Origin: Arthrobacter sp. GMC3
Lineage (GTDB): Bacteria; Actinomycetota; Actinomycetes; Actinomycetales; Micrococcaceae
Length of the DNA stretch: 64,000 nucleotides
Reading direction: 5' to 3'
NCBI RefSeq assembly: GCF_002929305.1
Contig: NZ_PJIO01000003.1
Location: 186,001-250,000, forward strand
Below, in pieces: positions 26,228-34,591 of this stretch (position 1 is the stretch's first letter; each line of letters starts with the position of its first letter). Below the pieces are notes generated by a model. That model searched no databases. It saw only the letters and a program-made list of their open reading frames with translations, and was not told where the DNA came from. The translations under genes and the position numbers were made by a program.

Positions 26228-27355
26228 TCACCCCAGCGGAGCAGAGGACTCCCTGACCACAAGCCGCGGTGAGAGCGTAACCTGCTTCATGGCAGGAGCC
26301 TTGGCGGGTGCCGATTCGATGCGGCTCAGGCACATCTGCAAGGCCTGGTAGCCCACGTCGTGCTTCGGAGGTGACACGGCGGTCAGGGGCACGGCACCCA
26401 TGGAGGCCACCTCGTCGTCGTACGCCACAATGGCTATGTCCCCGGGGACACTCAAGCCGCGTGCTTGGCAGCTGTCCACCAAAGCCAGCGCGTCCTCATC
26501 ATTGAGCACCAACAGTGCCGTGAAACCGGAACTGACAACCCAGTCGACCCTGTCTTCGAAGTAGGCGTGCAGGCCGCCTGGCGCCTCCTGCTCAAGTGTC
26601 ATGAACTGTTCCATGGATTCAGTTCGGGATACTCCTGCCCGGTCGAGTGCCTGCCGGTAACCGATCCGCACCCTGGTGGTTGTCGGGCTCGTCTCGCGCA
26701 CGCATAGGCCAATCTTGGTGTGGCCGAGATCCAGAAGGTGGTTCACGGCAATCTCGGCGCCACGGGAATGGTCGCTTCGAACGGACTCGAGCTGAACCTC
26801 GTCAAGTACGTCGTCTATGGGCCGTTCCGCGATGACGATGGGGATTTCCGCGGCAGCCAGCAACTCCAATGTCCGGGTTCCTGAGAGACTTTCACGGCTG
26901 GGGGTGACAATCAGCCCGTCAACACCATTGGCCAGCAGACGCTGGATCTGACGCTCTTCCTCTGCCTGAGAGTAGTTGGACACGGCCAAGACGATCCGGG
27001 CCCCCAAATCCCGGGCTGCCTCCTCGGCCCCCCTGATGACGGAGGGAAAGTAGTAGCTGGCGCTGGGCATCACCATGCCGATGGTGCGAACCGGCATTCG
27101 GACTCTTTGGACTGCCGGAACTTGCATGCTGCCGGCCTGACGCCCTTGCCCAATTACGTCGGGCCGCTGGGAAGCGGGTACTGGGATGGCCCCGCCGTGA
27201 ACGCGTTGCAGGGCTCCTTGGCCCTCCAGCGACTCCAAATCCCGCCGAATGGTCATTCCCGATATGCCCACCCTGGCCGCAAATTCGGTGACATTGAAAG
27301 AACCGTGCCGCTTGAGTTCGCGCAGAATTTGGGCTCGGCGGTCATTCGACAACAT
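26228..27355 (-). CDS. Hybrid regulator: DeoR-type HTH with LacI-type sugar-sensing domain
   Basis: 375 residues from ATG 27355 (GGGAG upstream). Residues 1-60 are a DeoR HTH (RRAQILRELKRHGSFNVTEF, VGISGMTIRRDLESLEGQGA and RVHGGA). From about residue 95 it switches to a LacI/GalR-like periplasmic-binding domain (TIGMVMPSASYYFPSVIRGAE, ANGVDGLIVTP, YDDEVASMGAVPLTAVSPP). True DeoR proteins have a phosphosugar-isomerase-like sensor instead, so this is a distinct but known domain pairing. It probably represses the downstream sugar operon and itself until a sugar binds. A longer upstream frame was rejected. Confidence 0.85.
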   Translation of the reverse strand: MLSNDRRAQILRELKRHGSFNVTEFAARVGISGMTIRRDLESLEGQGALQRVHGGAIPVPASQRPDVIGQGRQAGSMQVPAVQRVRMPVRTIGMVMPSASYYFPSVIRGAEEAARDLGARIVLAVSNYSQAEEERQIQRLLANGVDGLIVTPSRESLSGTRTLELLAAAEIPIVIAERPIDDVLDEVQLESVRSDHSRGAEIAVNHLLDLGHTKIGLCVRETSPTTTRVRIGYRQALDRAGVSRTESMEQFMTLEQEAPGGLHAYFEDRVDWVVSSGFTALLVLNDEDALALVDSCQARGLSVPGDIAIVAYDDEVASMGAVPLTAVSPPKHDVGYQALQMCLSRIESAPAKAPAMKQVTLSPRLVVRESSAPLG

Positions 27356-27379
27356 GGCTAGCTCCCTGCTCGTTTCACT

Positions 27380-27395
27380 TTGTTCAAATGAACAA
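27380..27395. promoter_or_regulatory. Palindromic operator before the regulator gene
   Basis: TTGTTCA and TGAACAA form a perfect 7-bp inverted repeat around AA, 25 nt upstream of the regulator start; another TGAAC half-site follows at 27398. Probable autoregulatory site. Confidence 0.55.
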
Positions 27396-27664
27396 TATGA
27401 ACTAGAACGCACTTCCATCTGGAAGTCAAGGTTGTTACGGTCAACGCTGCCAAGCGGGAGACCAGATCGGAGATCAGTGCGAATTGCTGCTGTGCGATTT
27501 TCGGTGCCCATTCGGCGAGTGCGCTCGGCTCTTGGAATCGTCCCGGATCGTTTGCGCGGATACCTGCCATAAGCGTCTGGTGCCACGAAACGCCCCTCAG
27601 AACTTTCCTTCCGTCGGAGGCACGGCGAGCGTAAAGTATGGGCATCCGGATGCGCGTTGAATTC

Positions 27665-28027
27665 ATGGGAGATGACCACGTGGACGACCAAAATGGAATC
27701 GATGTTTCTGTTCAGCCCAGCGGAACCGGTTGCGTCGAATGTGAAGCCACGTCCGGTTGGTGGCTCCACCTGCGCCGTTGCGCCCAATGCGGCCACATCG
27801 GGTGTTGTGACACCTCTCCATCCCAGCACGCAACCGCCCACGCCCAATCAAGTGGGCATCCAATCATCGGCAGCTTCGAACCCGGCGAAGACTGGTTCTG
27901 GAACTATGCGGATTCATCCTTTTTCGACGGCCCCGAGATGCTTCCGCCCACCAGCCACCCGATCACCCAAACAGTGCCCGGGCCCGCCGAACGCGTACCA
28001 ATTGATTGGCGCAATCACCTGAATTAG
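27665..28027 (+). CDS. UBP-type zinc finger protein
   Basis: 120 residues. GTGCVECEATSGWWLHLRRC, CAQCGHIGCCDTSPSQHATA and HAQSSGHPI supply the CxxC, CxxCxxxxC and His ligands of a ZnF-UBP domain, followed by the short WFWNYADSSFF end seen in small stand-alone bacterial members. The bacterial role is unknown. ATG 27665 is a likely start; another ATG at 27638 is possible. It is a single gene, divergent from the regulator. Confidence 0.85.
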   Translation: MGDDHVDDQNGIDVSVQPSGTGCVECEATSGWWLHLRRCAQCGHIGCCDTSPSQHATAHAQSSGHPIIGSFEPGEDWFWNYADSSFFDGPEMLPPTSHPITQTVPGPAERVPIDWRNHLN

Positions 28028-28172
28028 TGTGGCTTCGCGCCGGAGTGCTCCACACCTACCCTTCAAGGATTCAACTCCAACAATCACTGCAGCATTCATG
28101 GCTACGTCGTGGCCAGTAGGCGTCGGGCTCCATTAGTACTCGCCGGACAGTCACAGGATGTTATTGAGCTGC

Positions 28173-29189
28173 TCAGCGCCGACGCGCCTTCGCCAGCAGT
28201 TCATTGGCGCCATAACTGTCGTCATCAGGATTCAAGGTACGCCCCGGCGCCACCAGTTCATCGATTCGATCCAAGACCTGAGCGGAGAGCCTCACATCGG
28301 CGGCGGGTAGCTGAGAGACGATCTGCTCCATCGTCCGCGGCCCAATGATCGCGGACGTGACGCCAGGATGGTTGATCACGAAAGCAATGGACAGCTCTAT
28401 CAGGCTCATCCCGGCGTCCTCGGCCAGCTGCGCCAACGCCTCGACGACGTCGAGTTTCTGCTGGTTGGCCGGACTCTCCATGTTGAATCGAGCCTTGGGT
28501 CGCGCACCCGATGTGGGTACTGGCGCAGCGTCTTTACGCCATTTCCCGGACAGCCAGCCACCGGCCAGCGGGCTGTACGTCAAGGTGCCCATACCGTGCC
28601 GTTGCGTAGTGGGCAGGATGTCTTCCTCAATGCCTCGGACAAGAATCGAGTACGGTGGCTGCTCTGTCACAAAACGGGCCAGACGGCCCTCGCGGGAGGC
28701 AAGCTGCGCTTCGACGATCTGGCTGCCGGAGTAGGACGAGGAACCAATGTAGCGGACCTTGCCCTGATGGACTAGATCCGTCAGGGCACCGAGCGTTTCC
28801 TCAACATCCATCAGGGCACTGGGACGGTGTACCTGATAGAGATCGATGTAGTCCGTGCCTAGCCGCCGGAGCGAGTCCTCAACCGCTTGCATGATCCACT
28901 TCCGTGACCCACCGCTGCGGTTAGGCCCCTCCCCCATGGGCATGAAGAACTTGGTGGCCAGCACGACGTCATCGCGGCGCCCCTGGAGCGCCTGCCCAAC
29001 AATCTCCTCCGATTCTCCAGCCGAATACACATCAGCGGTGTCGATGAAGTTGATGCCGGCATCCATCGCATGGTGGATGACTCGGATGGAATCATCCGCA
29101 TCCTTGTTTCCCCAAGCACCGAACATCATTGTGCCCAGGCACAACGGGCTAACTTCCAGGCCGGTGCGGCCCAATAAGCGGTAATCCAT
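28173..29189 (-). CDS. Aldo/keto reductase (YajO/Tas-like)
   Basis: 338 residues. The catalytic tetrad is visible: Asp50 and Tyr55 in FIDTADVYSAGESE, Lys80 in VLATKFF and His121 in YQVHRPS. SAIIGPRTMEQI is the NADPH-binding end of the barrel. Members reduce aldehydes and ketones with NADPH; the physiological substrate is not predictable. It lies downstream of the AKR/ADH remnant cluster on the same strand. Confidence 0.9.
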   Translation of the reverse strand: MDYRLLGRTGLEVSPLCLGTMMFGAWGNKDADDSIRVIHHAMDAGINFIDTADVYSAGESEEIVGQALQGRRDDVVLATKFFMPMGEGPNRSGGSRKWIMQAVEDSLRRLGTDYIDLYQVHRPSALMDVEETLGALTDLVHQGKVRYIGSSSYSGSQIVEAQLASREGRLARFVTEQPPYSILVRGIEEDILPTTQRHGMGTLTYSPLAGGWLSGKWRKDAAPVPTSGARPKARFNMESPANQQKLDVVEALAQLAEDAGMSLIELSIAFVINHPGVTSAIIGPRTMEQIVSQLPAADVRLSAQVLDRIDELVAPGRTLNPDDDSYGANELLAKARRR

Positions 29190-29229
29190 GAGGTGCTCCT
29201 CTTTGTGGTTGGTCAGTATTTCTGATTCG

Positions 29230-29400
29230 TTAGTGCCCTGAGATCACGGCGCACGTGTCTCCGGTTCGGCGGCGTCGGAGGCGAGACTGCCCACCAGCAC
29301 GGGGGCAATCTGGTGCCGAGCCATGACGCCATCTGAGGAATTTCCGGCCCACGCTGCCGGTAGCTCCCACGACCAATACGGTGCCAATTCCCCCGCTCAT
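29230..29400 (-). pseudogene. Remnant of an NAD(P)-binding (SDR/NmrA-like) gene
   Basis: 56 codons. It begins MSGGIGTVLVVGATGSVGRK, a clear Rossmann GxxGxxG start, then turns into unrelated Arg-rich sequence and stops. Its ATG overlaps the stop of the upstream aldo/keto reductase by 4 nt, so it was once a coupled operon gene that lost everything after the first strand-helix. Confidence 0.6.
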
Positions 29401-30272
29401 GCTTCGGGGATCTCACGGCCGAAGGCTGCCAGGGTGATGGAGTCAGGATCGGGTCCACCCCGCACGCCGGTATCGAGAGCCGAAAGGGCGCTCATCTGTG
29501 CGAGATCCAGTTCGAAGTCGAAGACGCTGAAGTTCTGGGCGATCCGCTCGGAACGGACAGACTTTGGAATGACAGAATGCCCCAACTGAAGCTGCCAACG
29601 CAGCATGACCTGGGCGGCACTTTTGCCATGTTGTTCGGCAATGTCGACGATGATTGGATCGTTGAAAGTGCTTCTGGTATTGCCTCCCCGGTAGGAGGTA
29701 ATACCGCCGATTGGTGACCAAGCCTGTGTCAGAATGCCCAGCTCCTTGTTGGCCTGCTGCACTTTGGTTTGGGTGAAGTACGGGTGCAATTCGATCTGAT
29801 TAACGGCGGGAACCACTGTGGTCTGCTCGCGCAGCGCACGCAGATGGTTTGGCATGAAGTTGCTGACTCCAATGGCGCGCACCAGCCCGTCCGCCAGCAG
29901 CTTCTCCAGCGCCCTGTAGGCCTCGATGGTCTTGGTGAAATCGGTGGAAAGGGGCTGGTGCAGGATCAACAGGTCCAACTGTTCGACGCCGAGCTTTCCA
30001 GCACTCTTGTCAAAAGCGTGCAGGGTCTGCTCGTAGCCATAGTCACTGATCCACATCTTGGTTTCGATGAAGATCTCCGAGCGGTCAACCGTGGAACGGC
30101 GGATACCCTCGCCCACCTCACGCTCGTTGCCGTAGGCCGCGGCGGTATCAACGTGCCGGTATCCGGTCTCCAGCGCCGTGGTGACGGCATCCATGGTGAC
30201 TTCGGGCGGAGTCTGGAAGACGCCGAGGCCGATGACCGGCATGGTGACACCATTATTGAGTGTGAATTTCAT
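29397..30272 (-). CDS. Aldo/keto reductase (2,5-diketogluconate reductase type)
   Basis: 291 residues, slightly longer than the usual ~275. MPVIGLGVFQ, YRHVDTAAAYGNEREVG (Asp42, Tyr47), ETKMW (Lys72) and LLILHQPLS (His105) give the full catalytic tetrad; VIPKSVRSERIAQNFSVFDF is the NADPH site. Its start overlaps the end of the ADH remnant (ATGA), so it belongs to a former ADH-AKR-SDR operon. Confidence 0.9.
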   Translation of the reverse strand: MKFTLNNGVTMPVIGLGVFQTPPEVTMDAVTTALETGYRHVDTAAAYGNEREVGEGIRRSTVDRSEIFIETKMWISDYGYEQTLHAFDKSAGKLGVEQLDLLILHQPLSTDFTKTIEAYRALEKLLADGLVRAIGVSNFMPNHLRALREQTTVVPAVNQIELHPYFTQTKVQQANKELGILTQAWSPIGGITSYRGGNTRSTFNDPIIVDIAEQHGKSAAQVMLRWQLQLGHSVIPKSVRSERIAQNFSVFDFELDLAQMSALSALDTGVRGGPDPDSITLAAFGREIPEA

Positions 30273-30685
30273 GATTCTTGACCTTTCTCTAGTTGCGGGC
30301 GAACGATGACTTTCAGTGCTTGACGGTTGGCCATTGCCTGGTAGCCAGCCGGCACCTCATCCAAGCCTTCCGGGACCATCACAAGCGTGCCTGACGCCTG
30401 CGGGACACGGGCATACTCGCCCTGGCCGCCGTCGTCCTTCCCTCCCCAGTGGGCACCATTCCGACACGAGGTTTGTAATCCTTCCAAACAGAAATCACAG
30501 ACGCCGCAGGAGGTGACGAAGGGTGCCATAACGACGTCGCCCACCGCCAAACCCGTCACGGCCGGACCGAGCTCTTCAACGATGCCCACAAACTCATGGC
30601 CCATCCTGGCACCGTCTGGGGTTGCTTGTTTGGTCACGGTTTCAACACGCATCTCGCCTGCGCCGTAGATCAAGGCTGCTCGCAT
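30269..30685 (-). pseudogene. Zinc-dependent alcohol dehydrogenase with two internal deletions
   Basis: 138 codons in one open frame, but only three blocks of a ~340-residue MDR enzyme remain: MRAALIYGAGEMRVE, then GHEFVGIVEELGPAV through the structural zinc Cys cluster (SCGVCDFCLEGLQTSC), then the extreme C-terminus GYQAMANRQALKVIVRP. The segment holding the catalytic Cys and the entire Rossmann domain are missing. It cannot be an active dehydrogenase unless it has taken another role. Confidence 0.75.
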
Positions 30686-30817
30686 AGTGGGGATCCTTAG
30701 AGTCCGTCGTGGAATGATTTCCAGTCAACACCCGAAGAGGGCTGGATGGGAGACTCTGTTGATCCGGGTACTGCCATTCCCTCCCTCAAACTGCAGCTAC
30801 CGCGTAGCGTGGATGCC

Positions 30818-31699
30818 ATGACACACAGCGATGACGTGCGGATGTTCCTGACCTCCCGACGAGCCAAGATCACGCCCGAGGAGGCCGGACTGCCGCTCTA
30901 CGGCGGCAACCGCCGGGTGGCTGGCCTGCGTCGCGAAGAAGTCGCGATGCTGGCCGGGATGAGCGTGGACTACTACGTCCGTCTGGAGCGCGGGAACCTC
31001 TCCGGCGCCTCCGACGGCGTCATCGAGGGACTCGCCCGGGCTCTGAAGCTTGACGACGCCGAAACGGCCCACCTTTTCGACCTAGCACGCGCCGCCACCA
31101 CTTCCCCGCGTGCGCGACGCAAGCGCAGCCCCCAGACGGTGCGGCCGAGCGTGCAGCGCGTTATTGATTCAATCACCACGGCCCCAGCCTGGGTTCGCAA
31201 CGACCGCGGGGATGTCCTTGCCACCAATGAACTCGGCCGGGCCCTTTACCTGGACATGATGGCAGAGGCGCCCGGGCCGCCGAACAGTGCACGGTTCACC
31301 TTCCTTAGCCCGAAAGCGCAGGACTTCTTCGCCGATTGGGAACGTGCAGCGGACGACGTCGTCGCCGTCTTGCGCTCCGCGGCTGGGAAAAACCCCTATG
31401 ACAGAGACCTCACGGACCTCATCGGTGAACTTTCAACCCGCAGTGAGGCATTCCGCACCCGGTGGGCCAGACACGATGTCAAATACCACCGCACCGGCCG
31501 AAAGCGACTCCACCACCCGATCGTGGGTGACCTGGATCTGAGCTTCGAAGCGCTGGAGCTGGCCGGCGACCCGGGGCTGCGCATCAACGTGTACACGGCA
31601 GAGCCCGGGACGCCGTCCGAAGATGCACTGAAAGTCTTGGCCAGCTGGGCCGCCACCCCGCGCGAAACCTCGGTGGTTTCTGCCGAGGAGAACCAATAG
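30818..31699 (+). CDS. XRE-type regulator with MmyB-like ligand domain
   Basis: 293 residues. A helix-turn-helix (VAGLRREEVAMLAGMSVDYY, VRLERGN) covers residues ~35-75, followed by the MmyB-like PAS domain (APAWVRNDRGDVLATNELGRA, DLDLSFEALELAGDPGLRIN). This architecture is common beside actinobacterial reductase genes, where it represses a divergent oxidoreductase in response to a small ligand. It is divergent from the ADH/AKR unit. ATG 30818 is preferred; the frame opens 24 codons earlier. Confidence 0.87.
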   Translation: MTHSDDVRMFLTSRRAKITPEEAGLPLYGGNRRVAGLRREEVAMLAGMSVDYYVRLERGNLSGASDGVIEGLARALKLDDAETAHLFDLARAATTSPRARRKRSPQTVRPSVQRVIDSITTAPAWVRNDRGDVLATNELGRALYLDMMAEAPGPPNSARFTFLSPKAQDFFADWERAADDVVAVLRSAAGKNPYDRDLTDLIGELSTRSEAFRTRWARHDVKYHRTGRKRLHHPIVGDLDLSFEALELAGDPGLRINVYTAEPGTPSEDALKVLASWAATPRETSVVSAEENQ

Positions 31700-31734
31700 A
31701 TCGCCCCTATGGTGCTTTGGTGTTGCGTTCTGGC

Positions 31735-32343
31735 CTAGGGAACTGACAATCCAAGTATCCGAAGTGTTTCATTGGCGTGCCTGCGGGCGGCTTCCATGTC
31801 GGGAGCAGCTGACAAGCCCAGTAAGCGTTTACGATGCTGTTCGCCAAGCAGCAATCCGAACACTGCCTCGGAAATCCAAGCGGCTTCGCTTGGCGACACC
31901 GGCTCGGGCAGCATCGCGGCTATGGACGCCATGTAGCCGCTGGGTCCACTGGCATAGAACGCTGCAGCAAGTTCTGGAAAGTGGGCGGCCTCGGCGATCA
32001 TCAACCGATGCAATCCCACGGCATGCTCCGAGTGGAGAGCGTAAACAATTCTGGCGCTAGTTTCCGCCAAGGAATCCGCCTTCGTCGGACTGCCGGATAC
32101 CGAGTCAAGACGGAAGCGTTCAATGACGGCCGCGAAAACCGCAGACTTGTCGCCGAAGTAGGAGTAAATGGTGCGTTTGGTGACCTGAGCCGCCGACGCC
32201 AGCTGATCTACGGTGGTTTGTCCATATCCGTTGCGAATGAAAAGTTGCGCTGCTGCATCAAGGATTGCGGTCTTGCGGTCTTCCCGTTCATCTTCACTGG
32301 GTCGTCCCTTTTTCCGGCTGCCGGTGGTGGGGTTCTCGAGCAT
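31735..32343 (-). CDS. TetR-family regulator
   Basis: 202 residues from ATG 32343 (AAAGGA upstream); in-frame ATGs at 32415 and beyond would include the promoter region. HTH: TTVDQLASAAQVTKRTIYSY then FGDKSAVF. The C-terminal ligand domain (ARIVYALHSEHAVGLHRLMI, AEAAHFPELAAAFY) resembles AcrR-type members. It is divergent from the 2-oxoacid dehydrogenase operon and is its likely regulator. Confidence 0.87.
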   Translation of the reverse strand: MLENPTTGSRKKGRPSEDEREDRKTAILDAAAQLFIRNGYGQTTVDQLASAAQVTKRTIYSYFGDKSAVFAAVIERFRLDSVSGSPTKADSLAETSARIVYALHSEHAVGLHRLMIAEAAHFPELAAAFYASGPSGYMASIAAMLPEPVSPSEAAWISEAVFGLLLGEQHRKRLLGLSAAPDMEAARRHANETLRILGLSVP

Positions 32344-32395
32344 GGCGTCCTTTGCGGCGGAAGTGGCCGCGAGGTGCGCCCGTAGCCATTCTATA

Positions 32396-32415
32396 ATGAT
32401 ACGATTTAGTTTCAT
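32396..32415. promoter_or_regulatory. Candidate TetR operator in the divergent promoter
   Basis: ATGATAC and GTTTCAT form an inverted repeat (one mismatch) with a 6-bp spacer. It overlaps TATAAT (32393-32398), a good -10 candidate for the dehydrogenase operon. Confidence 0.45.
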
Positions 32416-32486
32416 TACGTGGTTGCCGCCATCATCAGGTGACCTAAGATTCCTTGGCTCCACGAGAGCGAACGAAAGAGACTTTC

Positions 32487-33587
32487 ATGAGATCCCCCCG
32501 CGCCAAAAGTGGACCCGGCACCGCACCAGCACCGCATGACCAGCCGGATTCCGCCAAGCCCGAGCAACAACTGGATTTTTATCGTCAAATGGTGGAGATT
32601 CGGCGCTTCGAGGAGAGAGCGGCACGGGCCTACACGCAGGCCGAAATTGGCGGCTATTGCCACCTAAACCTTGGCGAAGAAGCCACAGTGGTGGGCTTGA
32701 TGTCCGCGATGGAAACGAATGACTACCTGTTCACCAATTACCGAGAACATGGGTATGCGCTCGGCCGGGGCATAGCTCCTGGGCGAATCATGGCCGAGTT
32801 GTACGGACGGTCCGACGGCGTTTCCAAGGGCTGGGGTGGTTCCATGCACCTTTTCGACATGGGAGCCCGGTTGTTGGGCGGCTACGGCATTGTGGGTGGG
32901 CAGATTCCCTTGGCAACCGGTGCGGCGCTGGCCATTGACTATGAGGGCGGCCGGGAAGCTGTCATGTGCATCATGGGCGAAGGCACCACAAACATCGGAG
33001 CCTTCCACGAATCCCTGAATATCGCCGCATTGTGGGGCCTGCCCATCGTTTTCGTTGTCATCAACAACGGACTTGGCATGGGCACCACCGTGGAGAAGTC
33101 GTCCGCGGAACCCGAGATCTACAAGCGTGCAGCCTCCTACAGAATGGCCTCGGCACGAGTCGATGGCAACGATCCGCTCGCCGTCCGGGATGCCGCACTG
33201 CTGGCACTCGCCAGCGCCCGCGCCGGCAAGCCCTTCCTGCTAGAAACCATGAGCAAGCGCCTTCGTGGACACTCCGTAGTCGACCCGGCGAAATATAGGA
33301 CGCCCGCAGAGACTGCCGCGTTGAAGGATACCGATCCCGTAGCGGGATTCGCGGCCACACTGGTTGCTGCCGGTCTGTTATCCGAACAGGACATCGCCCT
33401 CATTAATGCACAAGCCCTCACCATGGTCCAAGAGGCGGTGACATTTGCCGAGACGAGCCCGCCCCCATCCACGGAGACCCTCTTCGACTATACCTATGCC
33501 ACCCCGGTGCCGAACGACTCCAGGCGACTTCCCGGCGAACCCTTGTTCGAACCCGCTCCCTTTTCCCAGCTAGGACAGCACGCATGA
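32487..33587 (+). CDS. pdhA: 2-oxoacid (pyruvate-type) dehydrogenase E1 alpha subunit
   Basis: 366 residues. GGYCHLNLGEEATVVGL and TNYREHGYALGRG are PdhA signatures, and the ThDP motif runs from GEGTTN (164) to INN (194). GHSVVDPAKYRTPAE contains the phosphorylation-loop region seen in this group. It decarboxylates a 2-oxo acid with thiamine diphosphate and passes the acyl group to E2. An acetoin dehydrogenase (AcoA) role is the main alternative, since standard actinobacterial PDH uses the single-chain AceE. ATG 32487 has GAAAGAG upstream. It is the first gene of a three-gene operon. Confidence 0.88.
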   Translation: MRSPRAKSGPGTAPAPHDQPDSAKPEQQLDFYRQMVEIRRFEERAARAYTQAEIGGYCHLNLGEEATVVGLMSAMETNDYLFTNYREHGYALGRGIAPGRIMAELYGRSDGVSKGWGGSMHLFDMGARLLGGYGIVGGQIPLATGAALAIDYEGGREAVMCIMGEGTTNIGAFHESLNIAALWGLPIVFVVINNGLGMGTTVEKSSAEPEIYKRAASYRMASARVDGNDPLAVRDAALLALASARAGKPFLLETMSKRLRGHSVVDPAKYRTPAETAALKDTDPVAGFAATLVAAGLLSEQDIALINAQALTMVQEAVTFAETSPPPSTETLFDYTYATPVPNDSRRLPGEPLFEPAPFSQLGQHA

Positions 33588-34579
33588 CAATAATGACTTA
33601 CAGGCAGGCGCTCCATGACACTCTGGCGGCAGAGATGCGCCGGGACAGCAAGGTATTCCTCATCGGCGAGGAAATTGGGTTGTTTGAAGGCTCCTACAAG
33701 ATCACCCAGGGCATGCTCGCCGAGTTTGGTGAGAAACGAGTCCGGGATGCGCCGATTGCCGAAGAAGGATTCACTGGGGCAGCCATTGGTGCCGCCATGC
33801 TCGGGTTGCGCCCGGTGGTGGAGATCATGACCATCAACTTCTCCCTCATCGCCATAGATCAAATTGTCAATCATGCCGCCAAGATCTACGGAATGTTCGG
33901 CGGGCAGGCCAAGGTACCCATGGTCATCCGCACTCCAGGAGGTGGCGGACAGCAACTAGGTGCCACGCACTCACAAAACATCGAGCTCTTCTACGCCTTC
34001 ATTCCCGGAATGAAGGTGGTGGCCCCCAGCAGCCCTGCCGACGCCAAGGCCCTGCTGCTGGCCGCGATCCGTGACGATGACCCAGTGCTCTTCTTGGAGA
34101 ACCTTGCCCTCTACAACACCAAAGGCGAGGTGCCCGAACACAATACGCCCGCAGAAATTGGGAAAGCCGCCGTCACCCGACGAGGAGCCGACATCACGGT
34201 TGTCGCATACTCCCGGATGGCCGCCGTCGCCCTTGACGTAGCGCGCCAGCTTGCGGAAAGCGATGGAATCGACGTCGAAGTGGTTGACCTGCGCAGCCTC
34301 CGGCCCCTGGACCGGGACACCATCATTAACTCCGTCAAAAAGACCCACTGCGCCGTGGTGCTCGAGGACGACTGGCTGACTTACGGCATTGGCGCCGAAA
34401 TCGCGGCGACCATATCCGACGGCGCATTCGACTGGCTGGACGCTCCCGTTCGAAGGGTCGCCATGGCCGAGGTGCCCATGCCTTATGCGAAATCCCTCGA
34501 AACTGCTGCCTTGCCATCCGCGCAGGACGCCGCAGAGGCCATCCGCCAAACACTCGCCGCCGTGGCCCGGCGCGCTTAG
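33584..34579 (+). CDS. pdhB: 2-oxoacid (pyruvate-type) dehydrogenase E1 beta subunit
   Basis: 331 residues, a usual length. GEEIGLFEGSYKITQGM, FGEKRVRDAPIAEEGFTGAA and VPMVIRTPGGGGQQLGATHS are E1 beta landmarks; the C-terminal transketolase domain has VVDLRSLRPLDRDTI. It forms the alpha2beta2 active sites with the product of the preceding gene, whose stop it overlaps by 4 nt (ATGA). Confidence 0.9.
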   Translation: MTIMTYRQALHDTLAAEMRRDSKVFLIGEEIGLFEGSYKITQGMLAEFGEKRVRDAPIAEEGFTGAAIGAAMLGLRPVVEIMTINFSLIAIDQIVNHAAKIYGMFGGQAKVPMVIRTPGGGGQQLGATHSQNIELFYAFIPGMKVVAPSSPADAKALLLAAIRDDDPVLFLENLALYNTKGEVPEHNTPAEIGKAAVTRRGADITVVAYSRMAAVALDVARQLAESDGIDVEVVDLRSLRPLDRDTIINSVKKTHCAVVLEDDWLTYGIGAEIAATISDGAFDWLDAPVRRVAMAEVPMPYAKSLETAALPSAQDAAEAIRQTLAAVARRA

Positions 34580-34591
34580 GAGACAAACACC

